Shown: positions 37,401-49,856, counted from the stretch's first letter. The stretch is 64,000 nt of DNA from Warburgia ugandensis (GCA_035236585.1 CP141135.1:72703057-72767056); one strand, 5' to 3'. Notes: generated by a model from the sequence alone, not told the origin. A program made the numbers and translations.

Positions 37401-38528
37401 AAATTTAAAATAAAGATCAGGCCTATTTTTCTTGTGCAAATAGAGAAGTGGCATCAAAATGACATCATGAGTAATGCACGTTATGCGACATGCAGTATCA
37501 GAAGTCCATGACTATCTAAAGCATGTATGCACTAGCAGATTTGCAGTACAAATACAGAATGCAAAGTACAAATCAACCACTGAAATTAACCTGAATTTTT
37601 CACTTTTGACTTTTTCTTTGTACACTCAGTAGGGTTTTCATCATGTAAATCGTTTCCATTTCCATCCTTCTGGCATGTGTTCTTAACTCTTCCATCTTCA
37701 GAGCTCCCATTGACAGAACCAGACGCCAGCATATCCCCTATTGCAGCCAACTCCATATCTTCAGCCGAACTATTACTACTAATGACAGAACATTCACATG
37801 AACCAGAAGCAATGTGACTTGTTTTATCCTTATCAGTGTTTACTTCAATCACTTCATCCTCTACCTGCAACACAATTAGCCAAATAAATCCAGTGGGCAG
37901 TCGCACTTCACATTCTCAAATCAAGTAGCAAAAGCAGGACCGATTTGCGCAAACTTCTAATGTACAGAAGTTGAACTTTTCGTCAATTTGAATGATGTCA
38001 TGAACTAAATTATGGCTCAAATTTACAACAGCAAACTACAAATATTAACAGAGCAGTCAAATGAATGCTAGTTCTTAATTCAATATGATTTTCTTTCTGG
38101 AAACTCACTGCAACATATAAAGAAATGACTTCTAATCATAAAAAGAAATAAAATAAAAAGAAATTCGAACCTTACTGCAACAGCAATTTGCTAGTCGAGA
38201 GCACAATCTTGCATTCTCCAGCTCCAATTCCTGATTTTTCATCATTTACATAAACAATCTTAAGCTAAAAATTCACATAAAACTGAATGAACAACCAACA
38301 ACATAGAAAACTGCTTTATGGGAAGTAAAAAGCAAATAAAGAAACCCTAAATTTGCGAAAAAGTGAGTAACAGGACTTGCTTGCGAGAGGAAAAGGGATG
38401 GATTTTACCGCAACTCTGCTTCGGAGAGATTGCAGGCGAGTCTGGAAATGGAGAATGAGATCTGGACCGTGTAATGGTTCCAGAAGAGGGTCCAGATTCT
38501 CTGATATTGGAGTTGCTCCATCAACCAT
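28413..38528 (-). CDS. PUS3: tRNA pseudouridine(38/39) synthase, PUS3/DEG1 type
   Basis: Fifteen exons on the minus strand: 38528..38409, 38230..38171, 37864..37591, 35467..35395, 34963..34918, 34659..34549, 34297..34213, 33882..33786, 32423..32363, 32259..32129, 31161..31044, 30002..29879, 28971..28870, 28789..28721 and 28507..28413. Phases agree throughout and give about 521 aa. Domain order: an N-terminal segment rich in leucine and arginine, an acidic linker encoded by exon 3, then the TruA-like catalytic domain. That domain has YVALKIMYFGQRFYGFA, the catalytic Asp in RYTRCGRTDKGVS (exon 6), GKKFVGEHDFRNFCKMD, the FIWHQVRCMV segment, and RTPRKPQYSMA. It ends KKKRVHVPLLLRPTEPSYRER plus a Ser-rich tail. 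The family isomerises U38/U39 in the tRNA anticodon stem. The exon 7 donor (G|GTCTGC) is weak and chosen by phase. Intron 3 holds an RTE insertion and the last intron an RTE tail. Confidence 0.93.
28540..28599 (-). mobile_element. 60-bp RTE tail insertion in the last PUS3 intron
   Basis: A (ATC)n tail plus cttatcccaattaggggtcg is flanked by gcaatgaaaat at 28529-28539 and 28600-28610 (11-bp target duplication). On the gene strand it ends 32 nt upstream of the final exon acceptor, in the region where a branch point is expected. Confidence 0.88.
30111..30174 (-). mobile_element. Au-family SINE, 3' part only
   Basis: Only the 3' third is present (cggggtctggggaagg to gcccggtgc-type end). It is flanked by (c/t)aaaaaatgact on both sides, so it is a 5'-truncated insertion with a target duplication of about 12-13 bp. 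It lies in a PUS3 intron. Confidence 0.85.
36721..36824 (+). ncRNA. 5S rRNA fragment (nt ~17 to 3' end), retroposed
   Basis: Matches plant 5S rRNA from gcactaatgcaccggatccc through agttaagcgtgcttgggcga and ggatgggtgacc to tgcacccct, with about three transition differences. The first about 16 nt are missing, replaced by unrelated sequence at the LINE junction. The internal promoter blocks (agttaagcgtgc, ggatgggtgacc) are retained. It is embedded in a LINE insertion, so it is a retroposed fragment and not part of an rDNA array. Confidence 0.93.
36883..37245 (+). repeat. Three tandem hairpin units of the RTE 5' region
   Basis: Units begin gtcaggt(a/g)(g)cca(a/g)cc near 36883, 37021 and 37160. 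Units 1 and 2 are about 136-140 bp and have complementary arms (gaagttgaagatgatt against aatcatctycagcttc) around an AT-rich loop containing aatatgcatttg. Unit 3 is short, with most of the loop missing. A single diverged unit occurs in the LINE copy near 11850-11995. Confidence 0.82.
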
Positions 38529-38564
38529 GGTTTCGACTTTCGAGTTCTACTTGCTATTGCAATA

Positions 38565-39298
38565 GAGCTGCTTTGGCGCTCTGTTCACAAGAAGTCGAAA
38601 GATTGTCAGCGGCTTAATCCATGCCGTTGGTGGGTCAGTCCTAAGCCTTTGATTTGTGGATACAGACTGCTGGGACCCATGGATTAGCGAAGAAATGTTT
38701 TGCATAAGAAATGAATATCTGAGGAAATCTGTTTCCATCTCTAACTTCTTCCTGCACTTTCTGATTTTCATGGAAATGAGATTCCATGTTTTAAAGGAAG
38801 TCTTTGTGAAAAATATTTTAGGCCTTAAATTGTATTACCGTCAAACCTTGCTTGATTCAGATGAATCCTTTTAAAGTGAATTGTCGAGAGATCCAATCAC
38901 ACACGGGGATTAAATGCAAAATAATCACTTAGTAGTGCCCGATCAAATCAGTATTCATGATAATCAAACAGGTTCGATAATGGCCTATGAAACCTTTCTA
39001 TTAATGGCGGAGTAATGGGTAAGTCCTAACTTAATTAGGAGCAAGATTATTCCTAATTCAATCAGCAAAGAATAATCCGACATAATCCAATAAACCAGAT
39101 TATATATGCCTAGCCCTGTCAGCTCCGTGGTCAATACTTACAGTATCATAATTACATTATTAAGTTGTTTCCATTAAACTAAAATTATTGTAACGCTATC
39201 TCAAGTTGGACTAAAAATAATATAATCCAATAATATTAAAATCAGTCAAACTCACCCAAATCACGGGAAATTGGATGATATTAAAAATAATTAAAAAG
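38565..39298. other. Intergenic: PUS3 promoter side
   Basis: Between the PUS3 start (38528) and the 3' end of the epimerase gene. No gene or clear regulatory motif was recognised. Confidence 0.45.
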
Positions 39299-39380
39299 GC
39301 AGCCCAAGTACACAAAGCTCTGGCCTTATTTTGCATTTTGCAAGAGGCTGTTTTCATTACCACTGCACCAAGGATCCCTT
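39299..39380 (-). mobile_element. Au-family SINE, internally deleted
   Basis: Both ends of the SINE are recognisable (cagcctcttgcaaaatgcaa, and a ggctgcc-type end), but the middle and part of the head are missing. Confidence 0.7.
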
Positions 39381-39599
39381 TAAAATTAAGATTGATTACT
39401 CCATGTAATAATTTAGAAGATCCTTAACACACTCACTGAACACCAAGAGAAAAATTAGTGAACTGGCCTAAATCGTTTGAAAAAAATTATTACATCCCAA
39501 TTCTCTAAGCCCCCTACTGCCGAAACATTAACAAGAACTCATCGTTTAGAGTCTCCCCAAATACCTCAATGACCCAGTTCACGTTTCCCGTCTCCAATC

Positions 39600-42341
39600 C
39601 TAGAAGGAAAACCTAAACAACATGTAATGCCTGTAAACCTGCCCCGGCTTCACAACGGTTGAAGGGAAGTTGGCATGGTTTACAGCATCGGGGAATCCTT
39701 GGGTCTCCAAACAAAGCGCAGCGTGGGGACCATAAATGTATCCACCTTTGCCCCTAACATCCTTCAACATGTTGCTAGTGTAAAACTGTAGCCCAGGCTG
39801 GTTCGTCCAAAGCTCCATTGCTCTACCAGATTTATGATCCTTCACTACAGCTGCTTTGTTCAATCCCCGGCGAGAGTCGAGCACGTAATTGATATCGTAG
39901 CCGCCGGGGAGATCGTCGATCCGGCTGCCGATGGTGTTGGGTACAAGGAAATCGTAGGCCGTGCCTTTGACGGGGACGATTTGGCCTGTGGGGATTAGAG
40001 ACTTGTCCGTGGGAGTGTAGTGGGAGGCAAAGAGTTGGAGTGTGTTCGAGAGGATGTCACCGCTATTGTGGCCTGCGAGGTTCCAGTAGGTGTGTTGGGC
40101 AAGGTTGACGAGTGTGGCCTTGTTTCGAGGTTTGGCTTTCATGGTTACCCGTAAGTCGTAATCTCCGACGATTTTGTAGGTCACGGCGACGTCTAGATCG
40201 CCGGGGAATCCTGCATTGGTGGTGAAAACGTTAGTTTTATGTGGGAACTATATGCATGATGCCAACGGTTCAGATAGTAATATTACTCGGAGAATATAAT
40301 AGCAAGATCATCCAAGGGATGCCATGCAACATTGTGAATAATTTGGATTTTCAGAAATTTGAGCCCGCTTTGGTTGAATCTGGTTATAGCCATTCTTACA
40401 GTTTAGCGAGGGGCTCAGTTATTGACCCTAGCATTACTGACTATAGGAGAAGGATACAACACGTTCGAGTCCACCGGACGTACACCGAAGTTGAGTGTGT
40501 ATGCTACCAACAGCAAACAAATCATAGTAGGGGTCATAGATGGGCCCACCACTTGCTGGAAAATCATAGGCTGATAGAGCAAGCCTGCTCGTGGTGGGCC
40601 TCGGTGGAGACAATGAGCGTACCAAAGTTCAGTGCATGAGCTGTATAAATAAGATCAATTTTCTGGTTTTCTGACAATCTAGGTATGGAAATCAGGTCAT
40701 ATTTTCTGGGAAAAAGTAACCTTAATGGCAGATTTACCAGAAAATAAAGCGAAATGCGCCGGAATTTACTGAAAGATGCCGGAATTTCTGTTATTTTTGC
40801 CCGACTGGAACAAAATATATAGCTATGCTTGAATAGCTTTTATTAAGAAGAAGCTACTTTCAAGAAAATAATTACTTCTATAATTGATTATAAAATTTTA
40901 ATTAACAAAGTTTAGACTGGTCAAGGAGCTGGGAATAAAAAAAATGGCCTTAAAATTTTTTTTTCTTTAAAAAAACAACTTCGGTCCACTCGCCAATGGC
41001 TCTTGCTGGCGTCTTTTTCTTTATGTAACCATACATCTTAAATAACCAGACAGAAAAAGATCCAAGCCGTTTAAAATCTCAAAAAATAAGAAAAAGGACA
41101 AAGAAAATGGAAGTAGGCTTTGATGAAGGGTGCCAATATCAATCTGATAAAGCTGATTTGAACAGAAAAATGGAAGTACCTTGTTCTCCATCAAAGCTGC
41201 TATAAGTGAATGTAATATGTGGAAAATTTCCGGCTTTGTGATCTTTCACACTCCAAATAACCTTGCTAAATCCTCTGTGCCCACCTATATTAAAAATCTA
41301 ATAAAATTTACCAAAATATAAAAAAGACAAATTAAAAAAAAATAAAATGAAAAATATATACCATGAAGTATGTTTTTTCCTTCATTTGCAACTAATCTAT
41401 AGGTGGTTCCATTTAAATCGAAATGAGCCCCACCGATCCGATTTGCCACTCGCCCAACAACTGCTCCGAAGTACGTGGTATCATTCTACAATAAAATAAA
41501 AAAGAAAATGATAATGAAATTAGAATCAGAGAGAAATTGTAATACAAATAAATACAGGCAACGTGATTATAGAAATTTATAAAAAATTTGAAAAATTAAA
41601 TTTTGGATGCAATTACACCAATGTAAGTTCTTCTTATTAACAAAGTTCACAATAGAGAAAATGTCATAAAATTAAAACAGTTTGGATTATACACACACAA
41701 AAAAAGACAGCAAATCAAGAAAATGTTAAATGACAGGGAGGGAAAATTAGAAAATTCAAAAAAGAAATAGAAAATTACAATTTTGTTTATAAATTAAAAA
41801 GTTAAGAAATAAATATACTATTTACTTGGCAACTTCTCTAGTAAAAATAAATATTATATTAATATTCAACATCATGAAACTCTTAGACAAAATTAGAAAG
41901 TTCATAGCCGAGAAAAAAAGGGAAAGAGAAAACAATGGAAGTGAAAAAAATTAGAACTTTTTTAAAATATAAAAGATAAAAAGTCTGTGATTGGAGTTGG
42001 AGAGATAATAGACTTGATGCTTAGGGTAGAAATGTTGAAGAAAAGTCAAAAAATTAAAATTAAAGATGAAAATTCGCATAAGAAAACATTATAAAAGCAT
42101 ATAGTTGTAAGAGAACAAAGACATTTAAAAATAGAAAGTTAGAAAATGTAAAGGCAAAAACAGAAAAAGTCATGGAATTTGGTATTTCATAAGAAGATGC
42201 GTTTTAAATAGAATTTTTGGAAAGTTTTTTTTTAAAAAGATGGGTATTTTTTTTTAAAGTATGACATAGCTAAAAAATATGAATCCTTTTCAATTAAAAA
42301 AAAAAAAAAAAACAGGTGTTTTCTTACTATGGGTGTATCTC

Positions 42342-42405
<64 letters not shown>

Positions 42406-42934
42406 AAACCAAAGATGAGGATATCCAAAACTGAAAATTCCTATCAGAATGACAACACCCAGAGGCAAACATGGCTGGAAAAATTTCTAAGAAACCAAAA
42501 TACCATCTTCCTCTTAAGAACTCAATCTAGACTTGATGAAACAAAAGATCATCCAAGAAATCAGAACAGAGGTAAATACAAGAGAAGTATCTCACAAAAT
42601 ACGGAATGACCGAGTCAAAGCCAAGAGCAATATCAGCTAAATTTCCTGCAAAAACAACACCAAACCCAGAAAAAGAAATCAAGACCAATACCTGCATTCA
42701 ATCAACAACCAGAAAAATCCTTCCAAAAAGAAGAAAAGAGAAAGTCGAGAAAAAATCCAAACCTTTTGAATCAGGTACAATGACTGAGATCACAGTGGCC
42801 CCCCAGTTAGTGATCTTCACAGAGAAATCCCCCTTCCTAAGCTCATAAACCCCAACATATTTACCAGTTGAAACAGATAAATCTACAAGAGACAGAGCAA
42901 AGAGGAGGCAGAAAGCCACAGATATCTTCCCCAT
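39600..42934 (-). CDS. Aldose 1-epimerase (galactose mutarotase), secreted type
   Basis: Five minus-strand exons, 42934..42763, 42645..42596, 41485..41362, 41284..41180 and 40210..39600, join in frame to about 353 aa. Residues 1-23 form a signal peptide (MGKISVAFCLLFALSLVDLS). The galactose-mutarotase fold follows: ITNWGATVISVIVPD, YFGAVVGRVANRIGGAHF, a GGHRGFSKVIW segment with the first catalytic-site His, then NLAQHTYWNLAGH with the second. Asp sits in a DINYVL segment and the catalytic Glu in CLETQGFPDA. It ends VYRHYMLFRFSF. The enzyme interconverts alpha and beta anomers of aldoses; the signal peptide suggests entry into the secretory pathway. All introns are GT-AG and phases agree. The start is the first ATG before the signal peptide, and the frame does not continue upstream from another ATG. 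Confidence 0.94.
42344..42402. repeat. (GA)n in the epimerase intron 2
   Basis: Perfect GA tract of about 29 units in the intron between exons 2 and 3. Confidence 0.96.
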
Positions 42935-42997
42935 GGCTGAAAGCAAGAACCCAACAAGGAGTTTAAGGAAAAGGATGGGAATTTATGCTGACGATGT

Positions 42998-43017
42998 AGA
43001 GAGAGAGAGAGAGAGAG
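42998..43017. repeat. (GA)10 in the epimerase 5' leader
   Basis: CT on the gene strand, about 65 bp upstream of the epimerase ATG. A ccaattat (CCAAT-like) motif on the gene strand lies further upstream at about 43025-43032. Confidence 0.85.
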
Positions 43018-44743
43018 CTACCTATAATTGGATAAAGATTAAAAGTGAAGATTTAGTAGAATAAAAGATAAGGATAAATTTTGGTTAACTACGGAAAAGC
43101 TTCCGTTGACTTGGTAAACTCAAGTGGGGCTGGAAATTGATAAGCGCACGAATTGGATTATATTTGTGGAGGTGGGAAGTAGGGTAGTACTGGGACTGTC
43201 AAAGTTGGTTGCTCTCCTAGTCTTGATCCACCGAAGATGGCCCACAGGAAACTTACTCAGCCAAAAGCATCCTACATTTGGCATGAAAAGCCCCATTTAT
43301 CTCATTTTTTCAACTTTAGAGCACTACTGAACAAAAAAACATAAATAAAAAATTTATATTATTCAGGAATTATGAAGGCCGTGTTTTTTTAAGTTGCATT
43401 AAATTTGTTATTTTTACAAAGTTTCTAATGGCTCTTTTCTTCTGATAAAAAATAAACTTTTTAAGTGCTACAATTATCCAACTGACATACCATTTGATCT
43501 CCAAGTCATTGAAAACTAGAGAAACTAAATGAATAGGTCAGATAATCCAAACGTGGGCTCCTTTCAGGACAAATGTATGACACTTATGGCTAAGGTCCAT
43601 TCAAGGCCTTTCGCCTAGCATTCATTTGTACATATTTTTATTGGGTTAGCACAATTTTGGTTGCTGAAGATGTAAGGCACTTCCTTCCCTTTTGATTTGG
43701 TTAAGGGCAAGAAGGGATTCAAATTATTCACATAATAGTTCGTAGTCACGTGCTCTAATCCTCTGAGCTCTAAGCCTAACCCATGTCAGCCATATTTTGG
43801 TTTAAGAAGATGGGAAAGTGCATTTCTCTAGCGCCCACGACCCCACTTATAATGAGGGGGCTAAAGACACTGATCTACATGGAGGTTCAATAATTATAAT
43901 TTGTCTGTGAAAATTAAATCCAATTAAACTTTCAAACCTTGTAGCCAGCAGATTTCACATTTTCATTGGGTTTCTTTAGTTTGTACTCAGAAGGTCGACT
44001 GAAACATTAGCTGGACACCTGCATATCTTATTTCTTGGCAGTGTTGGCCGGCTTAGTGGACTTAAAACCGGCCCTTTTCATCTTTGAAAGTGATTTCCGC
44101 AATGGAGAGTCAAACTACACATTGAATAGGCTTCACATTGAGTTGGCCTTGTCCCAGGAATCTCTTTGGAATTTCAGCCGCTCGGTTTGTGGGGCACGCA
44201 TGGACGGCTAAAACACTGGAAATGAGTAATTTCTTTTCTTTTTTTAAAATATGGTTTCTCTCTCTAATATCATCATCGTCGTCAAGACTTTATCTCGGTG
44301 ATGATGAAATGTTCTATCCTGATTAAGGGTTAGGATTATTTCTTAGTGAAGGACCATGCACTTAGAGTGCACGACATAGCGTGCATAGTATCTATCACAG
44401 TTACAAAAATCTCCGAAGAATTGAAATTTCCAAAATTTTCCCCAGAGTTTGGGCATATTTGCCAAATTAAATATAAATTGATGAAATTAAACTCAAGTTT
44501 TGAAGAATATTTTATCAAATTCTCAGATATTTATCTATAGATCTAGTTAGAATATACACTAAAATATTAAAATTCAGTTCCTCATAATTTGTTTTCTTTA
44601 TTTTTCCATCTCTTTCAAAAAAATTTACAATTTTTTGCTCGCGACTTATTCCTAAATCCGAACTTTGTAACTGTGATATTGACTATTAGTAGATCCATGC
44701 ATGTCCTCACGTAATAACTTTATAAATGATTCAGTGTTCATGT
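43018..44743. other. No gene recognised
   Basis: Intergenic sequence upstream of the epimerase. A short RTE-tail-like phrase (atcatcatcgtcgtcaagac) occurs near 44268-44290 but cannot be bounded. Other open frames have no domain. Confidence 0.4.
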
Positions 44744-44758
44744 CTATGTAATATGATT

Positions 44759-44933
44759 GAAGGGGAGCCTTGGTGCAACGGTAAAAGTTGTCGTCATGTG
44801 ACCTTGAGGTCACCGATCCAAGGCATGGAAACAGCCTATTACAAATGCAAATGTTGTGTACTTTAAGCCCTTGTAGTCTGCCCCTTTCCTAGACCCTGCA
44901 GGAGCTTCGTGTGCACTGAGACTGCCCTTTTAC
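44759..44933 (+). mobile_element. Au-family SINE with 15-bp target duplication
   Basis: Full-length layout from ggggagccttggtgcaacgg to actgccctttt, flanked by perfect ctatgtaatatgatt at 44744-44758 and 44934-44948. Confidence 0.92.
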
Positions 44934-45283
44934 CTATGTAATATGATTCATTTGTTTCTAGTGGAGTAACTTGGAATGCTCGACCACTGCTTTTGGATCC
45001 CCACTTAGTTCTAAAGACGAAGTATTAAGTTCTTATTCATACTCAATACAGAAGCGACTGCCCACCATTTTGCAACATAGTTTGTTTGCTCATGTTTGTA
45101 GAAGAATTTTTTTATTAAAATCTCTAAAAACTATCCGACAATTCTTTTAATTCTATATCCTTTCCATTCCATTCCCTCTACATATTCAAATTAGAAGGTG
45201 AATAAGAGGCTTGATTGAGTGTGCTTAGGCAGCGTTGGAACGCTGTTTGTAGATTATTTTTATTTTTATTTTTAAGAAATTCA

Positions 45284-45458
45284 GGACAGCCCCGATGAAC
45301 AAAGCTCCCGCATATGTAAAGTCTAGGGAAGAGGCGAACCACAAGGGTCAATAGTAGGTAGTCTTATCTTACATTTTACAAGAGGCTGTTTACATACTTT
45401 GAACCAGTGACCTCAAGGTCACACGATGACAACTCTAGTATTACACCAAGACTCCCTT
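45284..45458 (-). mobile_element. Au-family SINE, full-length layout
   Basis: Minus-strand copy from the tRNA-like head (accttgaggtcactggttca) to the ggggctgtcc terminus. Moderately diverged. Confidence 0.82.
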
Positions 45459-45775
45459 CTTTTTTTCTAATAAATGTCTGATAAAAATATATTTGAATGC
45501 ACTGTTTGTTTCTACTTCAGAGAAGATATGATTTGAAAGATGCGTTTGGATATGCCAATATTTTTCTGAAGAAATAGTATCCCAACGCAGACTTAGTGTT
45601 GATTGTTGTCCATTTGCTTGGATTGTTAATCTTTCAAAAGCCTTTTTCCTACTGTGGGAAGGCCACAAAGGTGACTGCATATAAAGAGAAAACACCCTCC
45701 TTTTCTCTTTGTTGAATGCAATGATTCATTAATCAAATAAAGCAGTACATTAGATGATGTAATACCTTGAGAGAA

Positions 45776-45926
45776 GTGGAGCCTTGGCGCAACGTAAAAG
45801 TTGTAGTCATGTCAAAACAGCCTCTTACACAAATACAAGGTAAAGCTGCCTACCGTAGGCCCTTGTGGCCCTCCCCTTTCCCAAACTCCACATAGGAGGG
45901 AGCTTCATGCACCGAAACTGCCCTTT
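45776..45926 (+). mobile_element. Au-family SINE with deletion in the head
   Basis: gtggagccttggcgcaacgt at the start and gaaactgcccttta at the end. About 20 nt of the B-box region are absent. Confidence 0.8.
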
Positions 45927-46538
45927 ATATAATACCCTAAGCATTATACCAAGTGCATCCACACTATCAAGTTGAGCACACTGAGATGTAAAACCCTTTT
46001 TGCTAAGACATCTTCAACCCTACGGGCTTTCCCAGATAGACACTCTCCTGTTCAGAGGGAGGCATACGAAACTTACAAAGGCTGTTTGGCACATGAATCA
46101 TAAGTTGTGGATAAACTTATCAATGGATGGTGACTTTAAACCCTAGCTATGGAAGGCCTAAACGTCATTATAATTATCCAGACATAGATAAAAATCGTCC
46201 TCAAACCTTTGGCGGGATGTCGTTTAAGAATTCTACCCATGATTAATGCTGCAAATATCAAGGCAAAACAAAATATTATCCATAGATAGCTTATTCTAGA
46301 TATTGCTAGCCCATTGCCAAACAGCCCCATATTTTAAGGTTTTGATACAATCAAGAATGGCAGCATTTGGTCTTGAGTGAAGCCCAATGGGTATATTTCC
46401 TATTTGTACACCCTTTTTCCTTTGACTTCTCTCTTAATTATGGTCATGAGGTTTGCATTACGCCAATCTTGAGATTCAGCTGAAAGGGACTATTCTGATG
46501 ACATGTACAGGGTCTTTTTTCTTATTACAATATCTGAA

Positions 46539-46716
46539 GGGGAGCTTTGGCACAATTGTAGAGTTGTATCGTATGCAATCTTAAGGTCAAGGGTTCAAGT
46601 TGGGAAACAGCCTCTTACAAAATGCAGGGTAAGGCTGTGCACTATTGACCCCTGTGATCCGCCCCTTCTCCAGACCCAGCATATACGGAAGCTTTGTGGA
46701 CCGGGGCTGCCCTTTT
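46539..46716 (+). mobile_element. Au-family SINE with target duplication
   Basis: Full-length layout. Flanks are tacaatatctgaa (left) and tacagtatctgaa (right), a 13-bp duplication with one difference. Confidence 0.88.
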
Positions 46717-47949
46717 CTGACTACAGTATCTGAATCTGCAGCATTTCGGTTTAGTAGATTATGTTATTTTCTTCACTTTCATGTTGTACAGCTTGCTTTA
46801 CATGTTATCCTTCATGAAAGATGAGAGACAGTCTCCAACTGGTGTCCACACAGAGTATGCTTTCCATGCCTTTGCAGTCTGGCTCAAGTTGGTCCCCCCC
46901 GCTGATTATTTTTCTTAGTAAAGCTTTCTTGAAGAATGTTTACATTTTGCCTGGGCCTCCTTTCAGCCAGAGCTTTGAAACCTTCTTCATCTTAAGCAAT
47001 AATTTTCTTTTACACCTCACAAACTGAAATGGGAGGTACAGCAATATTTATACCCCTAGTTCTATATAAGAAAAGATGAAAAGTGCAACCTAGGTTGGAT
47101 TGTTTTGGCACCTTGGACTTTTAATTTAGACGTTCTGTAAGGCTGATTTCCTGAGGATTCAATTATCTAGTGTAGGTATTAGGACTTTTGAGGAGCTATA
47201 GCTGTTTGATTAAAACTGTAGGAAGCCTGCAATGTCTACCAGTATTGTCTAAATCTATATCCATGATATGCATTTCTAGAGATCCAGTTGCCTTCTTATT
47301 CTTAAATTTGTGAGTATAAGATAAGGCCTTGTTGTCTCAAGCCTAGAACCTTAGGTTTTAGAACACCAGCCTATCCACCTTGCTGATAATCTCAAACATT
47401 ATTGTTTCTCTGCAGCATTCTTAAAAGGACACGGGCGGTTCCTAGATGTATATTTAGTTAGTATTATGCCTTGAACCCGTGACCTCAAGGTTACACGACT
47501 AACCATTGTGCCAAGGTTGCGTACTATAGGCCCTTGTGGTCCACCCCTTCCCCAGACCTGGCATACACAGAAGCTTCGTACACCAGGGCTGCCCTTTTTT
47601 TACATTTGACCTGTGAGTACCTTGAAGCTTGGGTTCTAGAACACCAGCCTCTCCACCTTGCATCTGATTATCTCAAATATTATAGTTTCTTTGCAGCATT
47701 CTTTACCACCAATTTGTCATGGTTGGGCTGAAAGATAAAAGATTGCAAATACTAAGTTATGGAATACTTCTTAATAGGAAAGATTATTACCTATCAGTCA
47801 CTCAAGTAACTTAAAGGAAGCTAGCTCTAGACTTTATCCTCGGCCTGTGCTTTATGAACCAGTAGACATGCTATGAATTTTGGAAAATGAACTACATCTT
47901 CTCTCATATCCCATGGACATTCATTTCCTTGTGTCTTAATGCAAAATCC
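46717..47949. other. No intact gene; duplicated flanks around a composite SINE
   Basis: A segment of about 90 bp (tagaacaccagcct, then ccaccttgc, then tctcaaa, then ttgcagcattctt) occurs at about 47336-47424 and again at about 47622-47703, on either side of the composite SINE. Small frames near 46821-47027 lack domains. Confidence 0.6.
47467..47599. mobile_element. Composite Au SINE, 5' half inverted
   Basis: 47467-47515 is the SINE head on the minus strand (gccttgaacccgtgacctca to attgtgccaagg). 47516-47599 is the SINE 3' half on the plus strand (gcgtactataggcccttgtg to cagggctgccctttttt). The halves meet where a normal copy would be continuous in one direction. Confidence 0.78.
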
Positions 47950-48696
47950 TGCAAGTCCAAGGTGATATCCGCGGAAAATATTACTGCAGCATTCCATGGA
48001 AGTTAGAAAACAGTATTTGTTATTGCAAAATCATCCACTAAAGCACAGGTTCTCCTTGGGGTACTTTGACTTATTTTACAAATGATACCAAGACAGTTTT
48101 TGAGGCCTGACCATGTAATTCCTAACTCTTTTTTTTGTCCATCCTCATGTTGCCATGGCCATTTTGAAGCTTGCAAGAAACTTACTATTGGCCTTCGTAG
48201 GCATTGGAACATGGTCTGGGTGGAGTTGTTCTGCATGTCGATGATGTCGGAGCTATTCTGGAACTGAAGGTAAATTTTCTCCCCAAGTAATTCTTATTCA
48301 TTTTGCTCCTCTATATTAGTAATTGAATACTTGTGGGAGGGTTAACCCGGTTATGATTTCCCCTTTCTATTCAAGATGTCCTTTGAACAAACTCGCCGTG
48401 ATACAGTCAAAATGTTAGCAATCTAATATCTCTAAATAGGTTATTCTGCATCATTCTTCTCACTACTCGTTCACTGGGTGTTGAGACCATAATGATCACT
48501 TCATCTCATAGTGGTTAACATTGTCAGGATTATTTTCATAGAAGGGATGAAGAGAGGAATCTTTTAACCTTTGACTAAGGCCACTGTAACACAAGTCCGA
48601 ATGGCAGGAACAGGAGATCGTGTATGGGGGATCTCTGCAGTCTCGTGAGACCTGGGGAAGGTCTTCTGGTCTGTCTTCACTTATCTATTTTAAAAA

Positions 48697-48828
48697 GGGT
48701 AGCTCGGGTACACTAAGCTCCCCCCTATGCAAGGTCTGGGGGAGGAGCGGACTATAAAGATCTATAGTATGCTGTCTTACCTTGCATTTATGCAAGAGAC
48801 TGTTTCCACATGCGCGAAGGCTCCCCTT
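48697..48828 (-). mobile_element. Au-family SINE, shortened, with 13-bp target duplication
   Basis: Flanked by cttatctatttta at 48680-48692 and 48834-48846. Part of the tRNA-like head is missing. It inserted about 25 bp after the third exon block of the broken DHQ-synthase-like gene. Confidence 0.87.
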
Positions 48829-49385
48829 CTTCTCTTATCTATTTTATGAATAGTTATTTATGCTTGCATGGCATGAGCAAGTTGGTAAAATTCAAGTCAC
48901 GTTGTTGAGATAATTATTTTTTATGTCTCATAAGCTTTCCTTAATGAGTTCCCATAGGAATGGCTGATATGAATGATTATCGTTTTGTGGTAATTGCTTT
49001 TGCAGGTTGGTTCCTTTGCTAGAGGACTTTTCTTGTCCATTCAGAATGTTTGGAGCCAAATTACACTGCTACCCTGCCTTTCCGGGTTAATGCGATGAGC
49101 TTTTGTATTTCTAGCGGAAAATTGTTGTTTTTCTCCATTGCCAATTTTTCATGAACTTGAGCCATCCAAGTTAATGTGGTCCATTTTCATCCATTTTTCT
49201 TGGCAGCACTTCAGTACATCTGCTGTATGAATTGCAGAAATTTTTTAACACAGAACTTCCATCTCTATCAAAAAGTTTTGAGACTAAAATGATTTAATGC
49301 TGTTTACGAGGTAGTAAAATGATGTATACTTATGCTAGTTTACCCAAGTTTCCAATTTGAGCTATATCAATGACCAAAAAGAATA

Positions 49386-49560
49386 GAGGCTACGCTTGTA
49401 CGAAGCTCCCACCTATGCAGGGTCTGAAGAAGGGGCAGACCGCAAGGGTCAATAGTACGCAGCCTTACCTTGCATTTTGCAAGAGGTTGTTTCCACGCCT
49501 TGAACCCATGACTTCAAGGTCACACGATGAAAACTCTACTGTTGTGCCAAGGCTCCCCTC
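49386..49560 (-). mobile_element. Au-family SINE, full-length layout
   Basis: Minus-strand copy ending in ttgtgccaaggctcccctc at its head side, with an eroded 3' terminus (gaggctacgcttgtacgaag). Confidence 0.83.
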
Positions 49561-49856
49561 CACTCCACTAATAAGCATGTGGCTGTTTTATTTCATTTCT
49601 GACATTCAACCTTTTTATGCTCTGAGGATATTTGCTGTCACTACTCAAATTACTTTGCTGCTTACAAAATGCCATTGCAGTTACAGGACTCGGACTACAA
49701 AGCTACACATAGCATCATTTTGCAGAATGCAGAAACTGTTGGTTTAGTCTGTCCTTGTGAAGGTTTGTTCCATTTGTGAACTCCGTTTCTGTTCTAGAGT
49801 GTTTTTCTATGTTCTTTATCTCTTGCTGTTTATTTACCTCCCAATCGAAGCTCTCA

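Noticed and set aside
44266-44330. Another short RTE tail insertion
   Set aside because: Only a loose (ATC/GTC)n and aagactttatc match; ends and target duplication cannot be defined.
46136-46330. Small membrane protein on the minus strand
   Set aside because: One isolated hydrophobic 64-codon frame in a SINE-rich spacer, with no homologue recognised and no promoter or splice support.
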